From: Ilumatobacteraceae bacterium | Lineage (GTDB): Bacteria > Actinomycetota > Acidimicrobiia > Acidimicrobiales > Ilumatobacteraceae | Length of the DNA: 64,000 nt | Direction of reading: 5' to 3' | Assembly: GCA_033344875.1 (NCBI GenBank) | Contig: JAWPMO010000001.1 | Location: 3,869,595 to 3,933,594 of the forward strand | In this document: in pieces, positions 17,165-25,334 of the stretch | Layout: the number at the start of each line of letters is the position of its first letter | How positions within the stretch are numbered: the first letter of the stretch is position 1 | Notes under the pieces: model-generated | Seen by the model: the letters and a program-made list of their open reading frames with translations, nothing else | What the model was told of the DNA's origin: nothing | Database searches by the model: none | Translations under genes and position numbers: made by a program

Positions 17165-17836
17165 TCATGACGCGACGCCGATTTCGATGGGTCGGCCGGT
17201 GCTGCGCCATTCGGGGAAACCGTCCTGTAGTCGTTGTGCGGTTCGGCCTCGGCGACGCAGCATCCGTACGGCGTCGTCGGCGAACACGCAATATGGGCCA
17301 CGGCAGTAGGCGACCACGTCGACCCTGGACGGGAGCGACTTGACGTGGTTGGCGAGGTCGTCGATCGGGATCGACACGGCCCCGGCGATGTGTCCGGCTG
17401 CGTACTCGGCCGACGGTCGCACGTCGACGACGACGACGTCGCCTCCGGCGATGCGTTCGGCGAGCTCGTCGCGCCCGATCTGGTCGAGCCTGGTGCGGTC
17501 ACCGAGATAGGCGGCGGCGAGTTCGTCGAGCTGTTGGTGGTGGGCGGCGGCAACGTCTCGAAGCGCTGCCCAGAGTTCAGCGACCCGGTCGGAGGCGAGC
17601 CGGTAGTAGATCCGCGTGCCATCGCGTCGGGTCGCTACGAGCCCGGCCGTGGCGAGCACGCGGAGGTGGAACGAGGTGTTCGCGACGCTCTGGCCGATCT
17701 CATCGGCGAGTTCGTCGACGTGGCGTTCGCCTTGGGCCAGCACGTCGATCAGCTCGGTTCTTCGTCCGTTGCCGAGTGCCTTGGCGACCTCGCCGAACCC
17801 GTCGAACAACGCTTCCTTGGCGCGTCGATTACCCAT
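17165..17836 (-). CDS. ArsR-rhodanese fusion regulator
   Basis: A 223-residue protein. Residues about 10-95 form an ArsR winged helix (AKALGNGRRTELIDVLAQGE, then ANTSFHLRVLATAGLVATRR). Residues about 125-215 are a rhodanese domain with active-site loop YCRGPYC and DVRPSAEYAAGHIAGAVSIP. ArsR-rhodanese fusions often regulate divergent transporters in response to thiol, sulfur-species or metal stress. Here it diverges from an MFS transporter, with dyads in the 88-base gap. ATG 17836 was chosen; upstream residues are not part of the fold. Confidence 0.9.
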   Translation of the reverse strand: MGNRRAKEALFDGFGEVAKALGNGRRTELIDVLAQGERHVDELADEIGQSVANTSFHLRVLATAGLVATRRDGTRIYYRLASDRVAELWAALRDVAAAHHQQLDELAAAYLGDRTRLDQIGRDELAERIAGGDVVVVDVRPSAEYAAGHIAGAVSIPIDDLANHVKSLPSRVDVVAYCRGPYCVFADDAVRMLRRRGRTAQRLQDGFPEWRSTGRPIEIGVAS

Positions 17837-17867
17837 CTCGATCCTCCTTCTCGTCTTCAAAGAACTA

Positions 17868-17914
17868 CTTGACAAGCTAATGACCGACGGGAGTATATTC
17901 AAGGGAATACTTGA
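17868..17914. promoter_or_regulatory. Divergent ArsR-rhodanese/MFS operator region
   Basis: TCAAG-GGAATA-CTTGA at 17899-17914 is a perfect 5-bp dyad, and CTTG-A-CAAG lies at 17868-17876. Both are between the divergent starts at 17836 and 17925 and share the CTTGA half-site, so they are candidate binding sites for the ArsR-rhodanese protein. Confidence 0.45.
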
Positions 17915-17924
17915 GGAGAGCGCG

Positions 17925-17990
17925 ATGGCTGGCATCCGGATGTTCGTCGACGATGATCGCCACCTTGATGTGCTCGAGGTGTCGCGATGA
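17925..17990 (+). CDS. 21-residue leader peptide or small protein
   Basis: ATG 17925 preceded by GAGGAG at 8-base spacing opens a 21-codon frame (MAGIRMFVDDDRHLDVLEVS, then R) whose stop overlaps the MFS start by four bases (ATGA at 17987). The strong ribosome site serves this short frame rather than the MFS gene, so translation of the transporter is probably coupled to it. It may also be the relic of a longer small protein. Function unknown. Confidence 0.45.
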   Translation: MAGIRMFVDDDRHLDVLEVSR

Positions 17991-19255
17991 GCGCCCCGAC
18001 CGACACCGACGCGTCGACCCTGCGGCTCGGGCTGCGCGAGAACATCGCCCAGTTCTCGCTCCTCGTCGGTGTCAACGCGCTCGTCGGCGGGATGATCGGC
18101 CAGGAACGTACCGTCCTCCCGCTGCTCGCCACCGACGAGTTCGGGTTGACCGCGTTCACCGCGACGCTCACCTTCATCGCTGCGTTCGGCATCGTCAAAG
18201 CGGCAACCAACTTCTTCGCCGGCACCCTGTCCGATCGTCACGGCCGCAAGCCGGTCCTGATCGCCGGCTGGCTGATCGGGCTCCCGGTTCCGTTGCTGTT
18301 GATGTGGGCGCCCACCTGGGGCTGGGTGGTGTTCGCCAACGTCCTGCTCGGCGTCAACCAGGGGCTCACCTGGTCGACGACGGTGATCATGAAGATCGAC
18401 CTCGTCGGACCGGCCAAGCGTGGGTTCGCGATGGGGCTCAACGAGGCCGCCGGCTACGGAGCCGTTGCGGTCACCGCCCTGGCCACCGGCTACATCGCCC
18501 AGCAATGGGGGCTGCGACCGGCGCCGTTCTTCCTCGGACTCGCCTATGCCGGACTCGGACTCGGCATCTCGGTGCTGTTCGTTTGCGAGACCCGCGCCCA
18601 CGCCCGTCACGAAGCGGCCAACCACGTCACCACCAACGACGGCCTCCACGACCAGCTCTCGACCCGTGAGATCTTCGTCCTCACCTCGTTCCGCGAGAAG
18701 GCACTGTCGGCGGCGTCACAGGCCGGGCTCGTCAACAACCTCAACGACGGCCTCGCATGGGGACTGTTCCCGATCTTCTTCGCCGACGCCGGGCTCTCGG
18801 TCGGAAGGATCGGCGTGCTCGCCGCCGTCTACCCCGCCGTGTGGGGCCTCGGCCAACTCGTCACCGGCGGCCTGTCGGACCGGATCGGCCGCAAGCCGCT
18901 GATCGCCGGTGGCATGCTCACTCAAGCCGTCGCGATCGCGCTCATCGCCGCCACCACGGGATTCTGGGCCTGGGTGGGCGGTGCCGCGCTACTCGGTGCC
19001 GGTACAGCGATGGTGTACCCGACGTTGCTTGCCGCGATCGGTGATGTTGCCCACCCGGCCTGGCGCGCCCGCTCAGTCGGCATCTACCGGCTCTGGCGCG
19101 ACGCCGGCTTCGCGGTCGGGGCCCTCCTCGCCGGCGTCCTCGCCGACCTCGTCTCGATCGAAGCCGCCATTTACGCCGTCGCCGCGCTGACGGCGCTGTC
19201 CGGGCTGGTCGTCATCGTCCGCATGTACGAGACTCATCCGCCCACACATCGCTGA
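17987..19255 (+). CDS. Major facilitator superfamily transporter
   Basis: A 422-residue protein with 12 predicted membrane spans. Motif A appears in both halves: GTLSDRHGRKPVLIAGW near residue 80 and GGLSDRIGRKPLIAGGM near residue 295. It diverges from the ArsR-rhodanese repressor and is probably controlled by it. The substrate is unknown. The start overlaps a 21-residue leader frame. Confidence 0.9.
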   Translation: MSAPTDTDASTLRLGLRENIAQFSLLVGVNALVGGMIGQERTVLPLLATDEFGLTAFTATLTFIAAFGIVKAATNFFAGTLSDRHGRKPVLIAGWLIGLPVPLLLMWAPTWGWVVFANVLLGVNQGLTWSTTVIMKIDLVGPAKRGFAMGLNEAAGYGAVAVTALATGYIAQQWGLRPAPFFLGLAYAGLGLGISVLFVCETRAHARHEAANHVTTNDGLHDQLSTREIFVLTSFREKALSAASQAGLVNNLNDGLAWGLFPIFFADAGLSVGRIGVLAAVYPAVWGLGQLVTGGLSDRIGRKPLIAGGMLTQAVAIALIAATTGFWAWVGGAALLGAGTAMVYPTLLAAIGDVAHPAWRARSVGIYRLWRDAGFAVGALLAGVLADLVSIEAAIYAVAALTALSGLVVIVRMYETHPPTHR

Positions 19256-19806
19256 TCAACGTGGGTCAGCGGATACGTGGCAGTGCTCTCGACGAACCAA
19301 CCCAACCGCCCGTGCATCCCGACGCTGCGACGACTTCTCGAAGCTCCGACGCCAGCTCGACGCGGTCCGACTCGACGTTGCGTCCCCCGACGTCGTCGTC
19401 AACGCGTCGGCACTCGGCCAACTTCGATCACGCTCGATCTCCGGTGGATCGTCGAAGCCGCCAGCCGTCGCTGTTGAATTTCCGCGCCTTTGCCGCAACA
19501 CCGACCGCAAGAGCTGCCAGCCACACGCAGCCATCGGCCTCGCCACCACCGTGCATGCCTGGAGGGGCGAACTCCTCGCCTCGCGGGCCACCGGCCTCGG
19601 ATCCGCTCATGGCCTCGGGTGTAGTCCTACAGCGTGTCGTTTAGGGAGTCGGTGTCACGGGTAGAGGTGCGGTCATGGACGAGAACAGACTGACAACCGA
19701 CCGCGAGGCGCCCGACGAGCTCGGGGTGGGGCCGGGGGGCGACGGACCGCACCGAGAGACCGGCGACGAGAACGCCGAGGACCATTCGGCTGCGGGAGGT
19801 GTTCAC
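19256..19806. other. Gene-poor stretch with coding-like debris
   Basis: No intact gene is supported in these 551 bases. Around 19320-19620 a plus-strand frame stays open without a start codon or recognised domain (DDFSKLRRQLDAVRLDVASP ...), which may be the remains of a gene. The end of the stretch holds a 7-3-7 dyad (19625-19641) and TGTAG-TC-CTACA at 19620-19631, probably the control region of the DUF305 gene. Confidence 0.4.
19625..19641. promoter_or_regulatory. BlaI-type box 1 (DUF305 gene)
   Basis: TCCTACA-GCG-TGTCGTT is a 7-3-7 dyad with ACA/TGT core and outer CT/CG partial symmetry. It matches four others in the element (25249, 26450, 29025, 32441). It lies upstream of the DUF305 gene. 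Confidence 0.45.
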
Positions 19807-20331
19807 ATGAGCTACCTCCGGTTCGGGGCGATGATTGCCACTTCCACGATCGTGATGTTCGGGCTGATGTACCTCAACACGTACGCGTGGGACCACGTCA
19901 GGTGGAGTGAGACGCGCGCCTACATGGCAGTAGTGATGGGCGCGACGATGGCCGTCATCATGCTCGGTTTCATGCTCAGCATGTACAAGAGCACCATGGT
20001 CAACGTCGGGATCGTGGCCGCTGCCGTCCTGCTGTTCGCAGGATCGCTCTGGTTGGTCCGCAGCCAGACGACGGTTCAGGATCGGTCCTACATGCGCGCG
20101 ATGATCCCGCACCACTCGATCGCCATCTTGACCAGCGAGCGCTCGGAGCTGGCCGACTACCGAGTGTGTGAACTCGCTGTCGAGATCATCGAGGCCCAGC
20201 GCCGCGAGATCGCAGAGATGGACTGGCTGATCGAGGACATCGAGGAGAACGGGGCCGTCGCGACCGCGGCCGAAGCCGAGGAGCGCCCCGTCCCCGACTT
20301 CACCGGTACCAGCATTCGAACGTGCGGTTGA
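19807..20331 (+). CDS. DUF305 membrane protein
   Basis: A 174-residue protein. ATG 19807 was chosen because GGGAGG lies 7 bases upstream and the product then begins MSYLRFGAMIATSTIVMFGL, like related proteins; the frame is open 44 codons further up. There are three membrane spans, then a periplasmic DUF305 part with MIPHHSIAI and IAEMDWLIEDI. The His- and Met-bearing motifs are conserved in this family, which is often found with copper resistance genes and thought to bind copper. No catalytic role is established. Confidence 0.85.
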   Translation: MSYLRFGAMIATSTIVMFGLMYLNTYAWDHVRWSETRAYMAVVMGATMAVIMLGFMLSMYKSTMVNVGIVAAAVLLFAGSLWLVRSQTTVQDRSYMRAMIPHHSIAILTSERSELADYRVCELAVEIIEAQRREIAEMDWLIEDIEENGAVATAAEAEERPVPDFTGTSIRTCG

Positions 20332-20415
20332 CCGGCCGATGGCCTGAGACGGCGGGCCGGCCGCGCGTTGCCATGCGCGGGGCTCCGTCCGGCCCGACGA
20401 CCGGAATGTTGGTCG

Positions 20416-20862
20416 TCAGCGGCTCGTCTGCAGCTGATTGCCGGCCGCCGTCCAGGCGTTCATGCCGCCCTCGAGGTCGACGATGTTCGTGTAGCCGAGT
20501 TCGACGAGGGTGTCGGTTGCTTGAGCCGACATGTTGCCCGATCGGCAGTAGAGCGCGATCGGTGCGTCGAGCTCGGCCGGCAAGTCGTCCCACCTGCCGA
20601 TCTCGTCGAACGCAACGAACGCGTCCGTACCGTCGATGTGCCCCTCGTACGGGACGTGCACGTTCACCAGCACAGCGGAGGGCTCGGCGCCCACGAAGTC
20701 GACGAATCCGTCCACGTCGAGGAGTTGGCTCGGAGAGGCAGGGACCGTCGTCGCGACCCCCGTGTCGACAGCCTGGTCCGCGTCGCCGCCGCATGCGACT
20801 GCACCCAGTGAGAGCGAGGCTGTCACGGCCGCGACCGGCCAGCGAGACGTCAGGTACGACAT
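20416..20862 (-). CDS. Rhodanese-domain lipoprotein
   Basis: A 148-residue protein from ATG 20862. The N-terminus MSYLTSRWPVAAVTASLSLG is a signal with lipobox GAVAC, followed by CGGDADQ. The rest is one rhodanese domain: FVDFVGAEPSAVLVNVHVPY, with active-site loop YCRSGNMS and LEGGMNAW. The catalytic Cys is intact. As an exported sulfurtransferase-like protein it could handle thiols or copper-damaged cysteines outside the membrane; that is inference. The frame is open upstream, but the signal peptide fixes the start. Confidence 0.8.
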   Translation of the reverse strand: MSYLTSRWPVAAVTASLSLGAVACGGDADQAVDTGVATTVPASPSQLLDVDGFVDFVGAEPSAVLVNVHVPYEGHIDGTDAFVAFDEIGRWDDLPAELDAPIALYCRSGNMSAQATDTLVELGYTNIVDLEGGMNAWTAAGNQLQTSR

Positions 20863-20924
20863 GGCGTCGTAGGCTACCGCGATCGATTCGTGCGGTCCGG
20901 TCGCGGGGACATGCGGCGCGCGGT

Positions 20925-21479
20925 TCAGCGCAGGAGCGGGCGGAACGCGACCGGAATGAGGCTGGGTCCGGCTGGCGCTCCGCATGCTGCGTCGACCAGT
21001 GGATACGCGTTCACTGCGGCGTCGCCCGGCCGCGCCTCGAAGTGGAGGTGGTCGCCGCGAGCGTTGCCCGTTTGGCCCACGTAGCCGATCACCTCGCCGG
21101 CTCGCACCTCCCGGCTCTCACCGGCCCAACCGTCGAGATGTGCGTAGTAGAACCGCTCACCGGTCGAAGCGGTCAGCCAGATGGCGTTGCCGCCGAGGTT
21201 GCTGCGCTTGAACTCGGCGGCACCGTCGCGTACTGCGACCACCGGGGTCGCGCGTTCGGCTTCCATGTCCACGCCTTCATGTCGGCGTCCCGACGAGCGG
21301 GCGTCGCCCCAGCTGTCGATGAAGCTGCTCGGGCCGGCGACGGGACAGGCATCGAGGGGTGCGACCGTGGCCGGATCCGATGTGGCCGGCCGCTCGTGGG
21401 CCGTCGCCACGTGGGGGCCGAGCAGCGAGATGCCCAGTCCGACGAGAGCTGCGGCGGAGTGCTTCCAGGGCGAAGACAT
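20925..21479 (-). CDS. M23 family metallopeptidase, secreted
   Basis: A 184-residue protein with a signal peptide (AAALVGLGISLLGPHVATA, cleavage near residue 28) and an M23 domain: CPVAGPSSFIDSWGDARSSG, RRHEGVDM (HxxxD), VIGYVGQTGNARG and DHLHFEARPG. All zinc ligands are present, so it is probably an active peptidoglycan endopeptidase. It closely resembles the C-terminal domain of the protein encoded at 27840-28985, so the element carries two related copies. Confidence 0.88.
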   Translation of the reverse strand: MSSPWKHSAAALVGLGISLLGPHVATAHERPATSDPATVAPLDACPVAGPSSFIDSWGDARSSGRRHEGVDMEAERATPVVAVRDGAAEFKRSNLGGNAIWLTASTGERFYYAHLDGWAGESREVRAGEVIGYVGQTGNARGDHLHFEARPGDAAVNAYPLVDAACGAPAGPSLIPVAFRPLLR

Positions 21480-21588
21480 TCCGGAATGTTACGAATAGAT
21501 GTCGATTGCGCAACGGGTACATGTCAATCTCGCGAGTGGCACATGTCACTGTGCCGAGGCACACGTCGACATCGCCCCCTTTCGTGAT

Positions 21589-21604
21589 CTACGACACGGC
21601 GTAG
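21589..21604. promoter_or_regulatory. Dyad upstream of copCD
   Basis: CTACG-ACACGG-CGTAG is a perfect 5-bp dyad 35 bases before the copC-copD ATG. The half-site resembles the BlaI-type boxes of the element, but the 6-base spacing differs from their 3-base spacing, so it may bind a different regulator. Confidence 0.4.
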
Positions 21605-21638
21605 CACGATACTTATGTTGCGATAGCGTGTCGGTTCC

Positions 21639-23195
21639 ATGACGGCAGCTTCGTCTCCCATCCGCCGTACCCGGCTCGCGATCGCCCTCCTGATCGCTGC
21701 GCTGGTGTCGATCGGTACCGGGCAACTCGCCTCCGCGCACACCGACTTCGACTCGTCCTCTCCGACCGACGGTGCGGTCGTCGACGGTCCACTGAGCGAG
21801 GTCGTGGTCAACTTCACGAACCCTGCTCGACCAGCCGGTGAGGGTTTCCAGCTGCTCGATCCGAGCGGAGTAGTGCTGGCGCCCTCGTCGATCGACGAGA
21901 CCGACGGTACGTCGTTCGTGCTGACGTTCGAACCGCCGCTCGAGGCCGGCACGTACGGCCTCCGCTGGAGTGTGCAAGCTGGCGATGCGCACCCGATCGA
22001 GGGGTCGTTCCGCTTTGACGTGGCAGGTGGTGCGTCAACAACGGAGCAGGCAGCGGAGACTCAAGCCGTTCCCCCGCCGCCGACGACAGCAGCGGCGCCA
22101 CCGACGACGTCGGCTGCGGCGCCGACGAGTTCTGGCGGCATGGACATGACAGATCCCGACCACGTGGCGATGTCCGACAGCACACTTGATGCATTCCTCA
22201 CTGTCGATTCGGGTGACGACGGGTCCGCCGCCGTGGGGAGCGCGGGCCGGACCGCGTCGATGCTCGGGATGATTTTCGGTGTCGGGGTGCTGGCCGCATT
22301 GGTCTGGACGGTGCGAGGCCACAGGGAGGAGCTCGTCTCGCAGCTCAACTGGGTTCGACTCGCAGGGCTCGTGGTCGTCACCGGAGGGTTGATCGAATAC
22401 GCCGCGCTGACCGAGAACGATCCCGCGGCATCGCTCGGCACATTGCTCAGCACCAAGCCTGGCCTGGCGACAGCCCTCAAGATGGTGGGCGGTCTCGCCG
22501 TCATGTTCGGGTTCCACGAGCGCGCTGGGCGGATCATTGCGCCCGCCCGTTCACTCTCGGCTGCTGTCGCCACCGACCTTGCGCCTCGCACCGATGTCGG
22601 ACCGATCGCGCCAGTGCGACACGGTGACCGCGTCGACGAGCACCGTTGGACACCGACATCGACTGCAGCGTTCGGTCTGTTCGGCTACGCATTGGTGCTG
22701 ATCTCGTTCTGGTTCGACGGTCACACGGTGAGCAAGGGCCCGTGGGCCGTCCACTCTCTCGTCAACCTCGTACACCTGGGCGCCGCCGCAGTATGGGGCG
22801 GCGGCGTGTTCGCCATCACGACGATTGCGTGGATGCGTCGTCGGCGATCAGAGCGGGTCGGTCTCGCTGCGATGGTGGTTCGGTTCTCCTCGATCGCGAC
22901 CGTGTCGCTCGCGTCGGTGATCGTCGCAGGTCTGGTGATGACCTGGATGGTGCTCGACTCGCCGGGCGATCTGTTCGGGACCCCGTGGGGTCGCATCCTG
23001 CTCGCGAAGACTGCCGTGGTCGCGGTTGCGGCCGGCCTCGGCGGGTACAACCACTTCCGGCTGCGCCCGGCACTCGAGGAACGACCTGACGACCCGAACC
23101 TCGCCAGGGAGCTGCGCGTCAGCCTCTCGATCGAGTCCGCTGTGTTCGTCGTCATCGTCGTCCTCACCGCGATCCTGGTCGCCTCGGCCACCTGA
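21639..23195 (+). CDS. CopC-CopD fusion copper protein
   Basis: A 518-residue protein. After a signal peptide (IALLIAALVSIGTGQLASA) comes a CopC domain, residues about 34-130: the mature N-terminus starts with the first copper-ligand His (HTDFDSSSPTDG), and SVQAGDAHPIEGSFRF carries the second. A Pro/Thr/Ala linker leads to a CopD membrane domain of about eight spans (residues 205-515) with VHSLVNLVHLGAAAVWGGG. This architecture mediates copper binding and transport across the membrane in actinobacteria and Bacillus (YcnJ). It is convergent with the cupredoxin gene. Confidence 0.9.
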   Translation: MTAASSPIRRTRLAIALLIAALVSIGTGQLASAHTDFDSSSPTDGAVVDGPLSEVVVNFTNPARPAGEGFQLLDPSGVVLAPSSIDETDGTSFVLTFEPPLEAGTYGLRWSVQAGDAHPIEGSFRFDVAGGASTTEQAAETQAVPPPPTTAAAPPTTSAAAPTSSGGMDMTDPDHVAMSDSTLDAFLTVDSGDDGSAAVGSAGRTASMLGMIFGVGVLAALVWTVRGHREELVSQLNWVRLAGLVVVTGGLIEYAALTENDPAASLGTLLSTKPGLATALKMVGGLAVMFGFHERAGRIIAPARSLSAAVATDLAPRTDVGPIAPVRHGDRVDEHRWTPTSTAAFGLFGYALVLISFWFDGHTVSKGPWAVHSLVNLVHLGAAAVWGGGVFAITTIAWMRRRRSERVGLAAMVVRFSSIATVSLASVIVAGLVMTWMVLDSPGDLFGTPWGRILLAKTAVVAVAAGLGGYNHFRLRPALEERPDDPNLARELRVSLSIESAVFVVIVVLTAILVASAT

Positions 23196-23245
23196 AGTCC
23201 CGGCCACCGCACCGGATCGAGCCGGCACCGCGCACACTCGAGCGA

Positions 23246-23281
23246 CCGGTGAGGTCGCGCCGGATGACGCGACCCCACCGG
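23246..23281. terminator. Bidirectional terminator between copCD and cupredoxin gene
   Basis: CCGGTG-a-GGTCGCG and CGCGACC-c-CACCGG form a 13-bp stem with one mismatch around an 8-base loop, between two convergent stop codons (23195 and 23287). Confidence 0.7.
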
Positions 23282-23286
23282 CCTGG

Positions 23287-23754
23287 TCACACGTTGATGG
23301 TCATCTTCATGCCCGCCTCCCAGTGCCCGGGCTCGTGACACCCGATCATCGTCGCTCCAGGCGACTCGAAGGTGTGCATCATCTCGACGGTCTTGCCAGG
23401 CTCGACGACGACCGAGTGGAGCTCGGTCATTTCGCCGTCGTGGGGCATCGAGCCCGTGCCCATGCCGTCGTGAGTTCCGCCCATCTCCGCCATCTCGGCG
23501 TGGTGGGCTTCCTGTTCAGCCTGGTTGCCGAAGACCGCTTCGTGACGGACGGCACCGTCGTTGCGGAACACGAATCTGACCGTTTCGCCGACGGTCGCGT
23601 CGACATCGGCAGGCGTGTAGGCCATGTCGGTCATCGAGACCTCGATCGTGCGAGGTTCGCCGGAAGAATCTCCGGCAGGGTCGCTGTTGGCGTCGCTCCC
23701 GCAGGCTGCGAGGGCGACGGTGGACGCGACGATGAGCGCGAGTGCTCGTTTCAT
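23287..23754 (-). CDS. Cupredoxin (blue-copper-like) lipoprotein
   Basis: A 155-residue exported protein. ATG 23754 has AAGGAGA 8 bases upstream. The signal MKRALALIVASTVALAAC ends in a lipobox (ALAAC). The copper-site residues are RHE near residue 92 and the C-terminal C-H-M set GCHEPGHWEAGM. A His/Met-rich insert (HHAEMAEMGGTHDGMGTGSM) follows the first His ligand and could bind extra copper. Probably an outer-leaflet copper binder or electron carrier. A decayed relative lies at 27795-27990. Confidence 0.85.
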   Translation of the reverse strand: MKRALALIVASTVALAACGSDANSDPAGDSSGEPRTIEVSMTDMAYTPADVDATVGETVRFVFRNDGAVRHEAVFGNQAEQEAHHAEMAEMGGTHDGMGTGSMPHDGEMTELHSVVVEPGKTVEMMHTFESPGATMIGCHEPGHWEAGMKMTINV

Positions 23755-23800
23755 GGTGCTGTTCTCCTTGGTTCGAAAAGTGGATGTTGGGTACGAACGC

Positions 23801-24250
23801 TCAGGAGAGTCGCGGGACCGGCGGATCCACATCGGCCGGGCAACCGGTGCTCATCGCCGCTGGCTGGGTCTCGTGGGAGTCCGAGACAGCGATCGACGAC
23901 GGCTCGGGGAAGTGCAGATCGACCGAAACGACGCACGCCATGCCTGGGTGGCTGCCCGCCATCGACGTGCTCCCAGAATGGTCACTGTGGTCCCCGAGTG
24001 GTGTTGAGTGCGGCCCTGACTCCGCTCTTGGGTCGACGTGCCCGGGGTGGGCGGTCGGCGGCTCGTCGAACCCGACGATCGACGGCTGGGCCGCGCTGTG
24101 CGCACCACCGCCTGCGATGCCGGCAACGCAGGCAATTGCTCCGAACAGCAGCCCCACCGCCACGGCCACCAACACGACCCACTGCGAGAATGGTGTCGAC
24201 GACCGCGACAGCGCCAGCCGAGGGGTTCGATCGACAACGATGCCGGCCAT
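23801..24250 (-). CDS. His-rich exported membrane protein
   Basis: A 149-residue protein from ATG 24250. One membrane segment (WVVLVAVAVGLLFGAIACVA, residues 24-43) is followed by an extracytoplasmic region rich in His, Ser and Asp (HSTPLGDHSDHSGSTSMAGS, then HPGMACVV). Such proteins are common in actinobacterial copper loci, but no function is established. It lies between the cupredoxin and the methyltransferase genes on the same strand. The start is uncertain because the frame is open upstream and no strong ribosome site is visible. Confidence 0.55.
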   Translation of the reverse strand: MAGIVVDRTPRLALSRSSTPFSQWVVLVAVAVGLLFGAIACVAGIAGGGAHSAAQPSIVGFDEPPTAHPGHVDPRAESGPHSTPLGDHSDHSGSTSMAGSHPGMACVVSVDLHFPEPSSIAVSDSHETQPAAMSTGCPADVDPPVPRLS

Positions 24251-24312
24251 CGGCGCGAACGCTAGTGCCGCGCTCGATCGGTTCCACCGCGTCCTGGAAG
24301 CGCAGCTCCAGC

Positions 24313-24945
24313 TCATCGGGGCCGAGCCACTACCTCCCTCCAGATGCCCCAACGCCGGAGTTCGACGACATCGAGGTTGGCCTGTGCGATGTTGTCCTCG
24401 GTGCGGCGGTTGATGTTCGGGCCGATGAGGCGGCGCACGATCGGGTTGATCCGGTCGAACAGCCACCCGAGCAACAGAGTGCGTGGTCGGACGTGCTCGA
24501 GCAGCAGCACCTGACCATCGGCCCGGACCACTCGAGCGGCCTCGCGAAGGCCGGCAACCGGGTCGGCGACCGAGCAGAACATGCACGTCGCCACGACGGT
24601 GTCGAAGGTCGCGCCATTGAACGGCAGCCGTTGTGCATCGGCCACCTCGAAGCGGACCGGCACGCCCAAGTGTTCGGCGCGGTTCCGCACTCGGGCGAGC
24701 ATCCGCACCGAGGTGTCGATGCCCGTCAGGTCCACGCCGGACGGGTAGACACCCAGGTTCCGACCGGTTCCGACGCCCACTTCGAGGGTGGCGCCGTGCG
24801 CTCGTGCGAGCAGGCGGTGTCGGCGACGATCGACGCCTCCCAGGCGATCCATTGGCCGATCGATGAGATCGTAGAAGCGAGCGACCCGGTCGTACCGGGC
24901 CGTGACGTCGGCCTGGCCGCCGGTCCGTGTCGTCGCTTCGCTCAT
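24313..24945 (-). CDS. Class I SAM-dependent methyltransferase
   Basis: A 210-residue protein. Motif I is TLEVGVGTGRNLGVY, followed by LTGIDTSVRMLARVRNRAEH, the acidic VADAQRLPF and post-motif FDTVVATCMFCSVADP. The N-terminal YDRVARFYDLID is UbiE-like. Its ATG overlaps the upstream SHOCT gene by four bases (ATGA), so they are coupled. Methyltransferases of this type are recurrent in metal-resistance islands, and another forms the DUF3703 fusion at 15026. Substrate unknown. Confidence 0.85.
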   Translation of the reverse strand: MSEATTRTGGQADVTARYDRVARFYDLIDRPMDRLGGVDRRRHRLLARAHGATLEVGVGTGRNLGVYPSGVDLTGIDTSVRMLARVRNRAEHLGVPVRFEVADAQRLPFNGATFDTVVATCMFCSVADPVAGLREAARVVRADGQVLLLEHVRPRTLLLGWLFDRINPIVRRLIGPNINRRTEDNIAQANLDVVELRRWGIWREVVARPR

Positions 24946-25220
24946 CTGAGTTGCTCGACCCGTTCCCGGTACTCCTCGGTCGTGAGCTCACCTCGCGCGT
25001 AGCGTTCGGCGAGGATCTCACGGGCACGATCGGCCGGGTCCTTGGGCGGCGAGGATGTCGCGCCGTTCCCGGTGGTGGCTCGCACGAGCCACACGATCAG
25101 GACGACGAAGAGCGCCATCATCGCGATGCCCCACAACCACATCCATCCGCCACCCCAGCCGTCCATGTGGTCCCAGCGGTCATCGTTGATCGTCGCCAGC
25201 AGTCCAACGAACAGAGCCAT
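24942..25220 (-). CDS. SHOCT-domain membrane protein
   Basis: A 92-residue protein: a His/Trp/Gly-rich start (DDRWDHMDGWGGGWMWLWGI), one membrane span (AMMALFVVLIVWLV), a short linker, and a C-terminal SHOCT motif (ILAERYARGELTTEEYRERV). Small SHOCT proteins of this form are common beside copper ATPases and MerR regulators. First gene of an operon with the methyltransferase; its promoter region contains the 25235-25265 dyads. Confidence 0.85.
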   Translation of the reverse strand: MALFVGLLATINDDRWDHMDGWGGGWMWLWGIAMMALFVVLIVWLVRATTGNGATSSPPKDPADRAREILAERYARGELTTEEYRERVEQLR

Positions 25221-25234
25221 GTCGTTCTCCTTCC

Positions 25235-25265
25235 GTCGTAGAGTTATCTACGACATGTTGTCGTG
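25235..25265. promoter_or_regulatory. Overlapping dyads with BlaI-type box 2
   Basis: GTCGTAGA-GTTA-TCTACGAC (25235-25254) is a perfect 8-bp dyad. It overlaps TACGACA-TGT-TGTCGTG (25249-25265), a 7-3-7 box of the BlaI type with perfect ACGACA/TGTCGT arms. Both lie between the divergent SHOCT operon (start 25220) and the hydrolase gene. Confidence 0.6.
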
Positions 25266-25313
25266 GTTCAACGATCGCGCACTCCCCGCCCTCGGGGTAG
25301 GGACCAATGCCCT

Positions 25314-25328
25314 TACCCCTATGGGGTA
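25314..25328. promoter_or_regulatory. G/C-tract dyad TACCCC-TAT-GGGGTA
   Basis: Perfect 6-bp arms with a 3-base spacer, 6 bases before the preferred start of the hydrolase gene. The G4/C4 tracts resemble copper-sensing CsoR or MerR-type operators. No csoR gene was found in the element; the MerR protein at 34642 is a candidate ligand. Confidence 0.45.
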
Positions 25329-25334
25329 TGCGTG

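Noticed and set aside
21589-21604. CTACG-N6-CGTAG as a sixth BlaI-type box
   Set aside because: The half-site is similar but the spacing is 6 rather than 3 bases, so it was not counted in the regulon.
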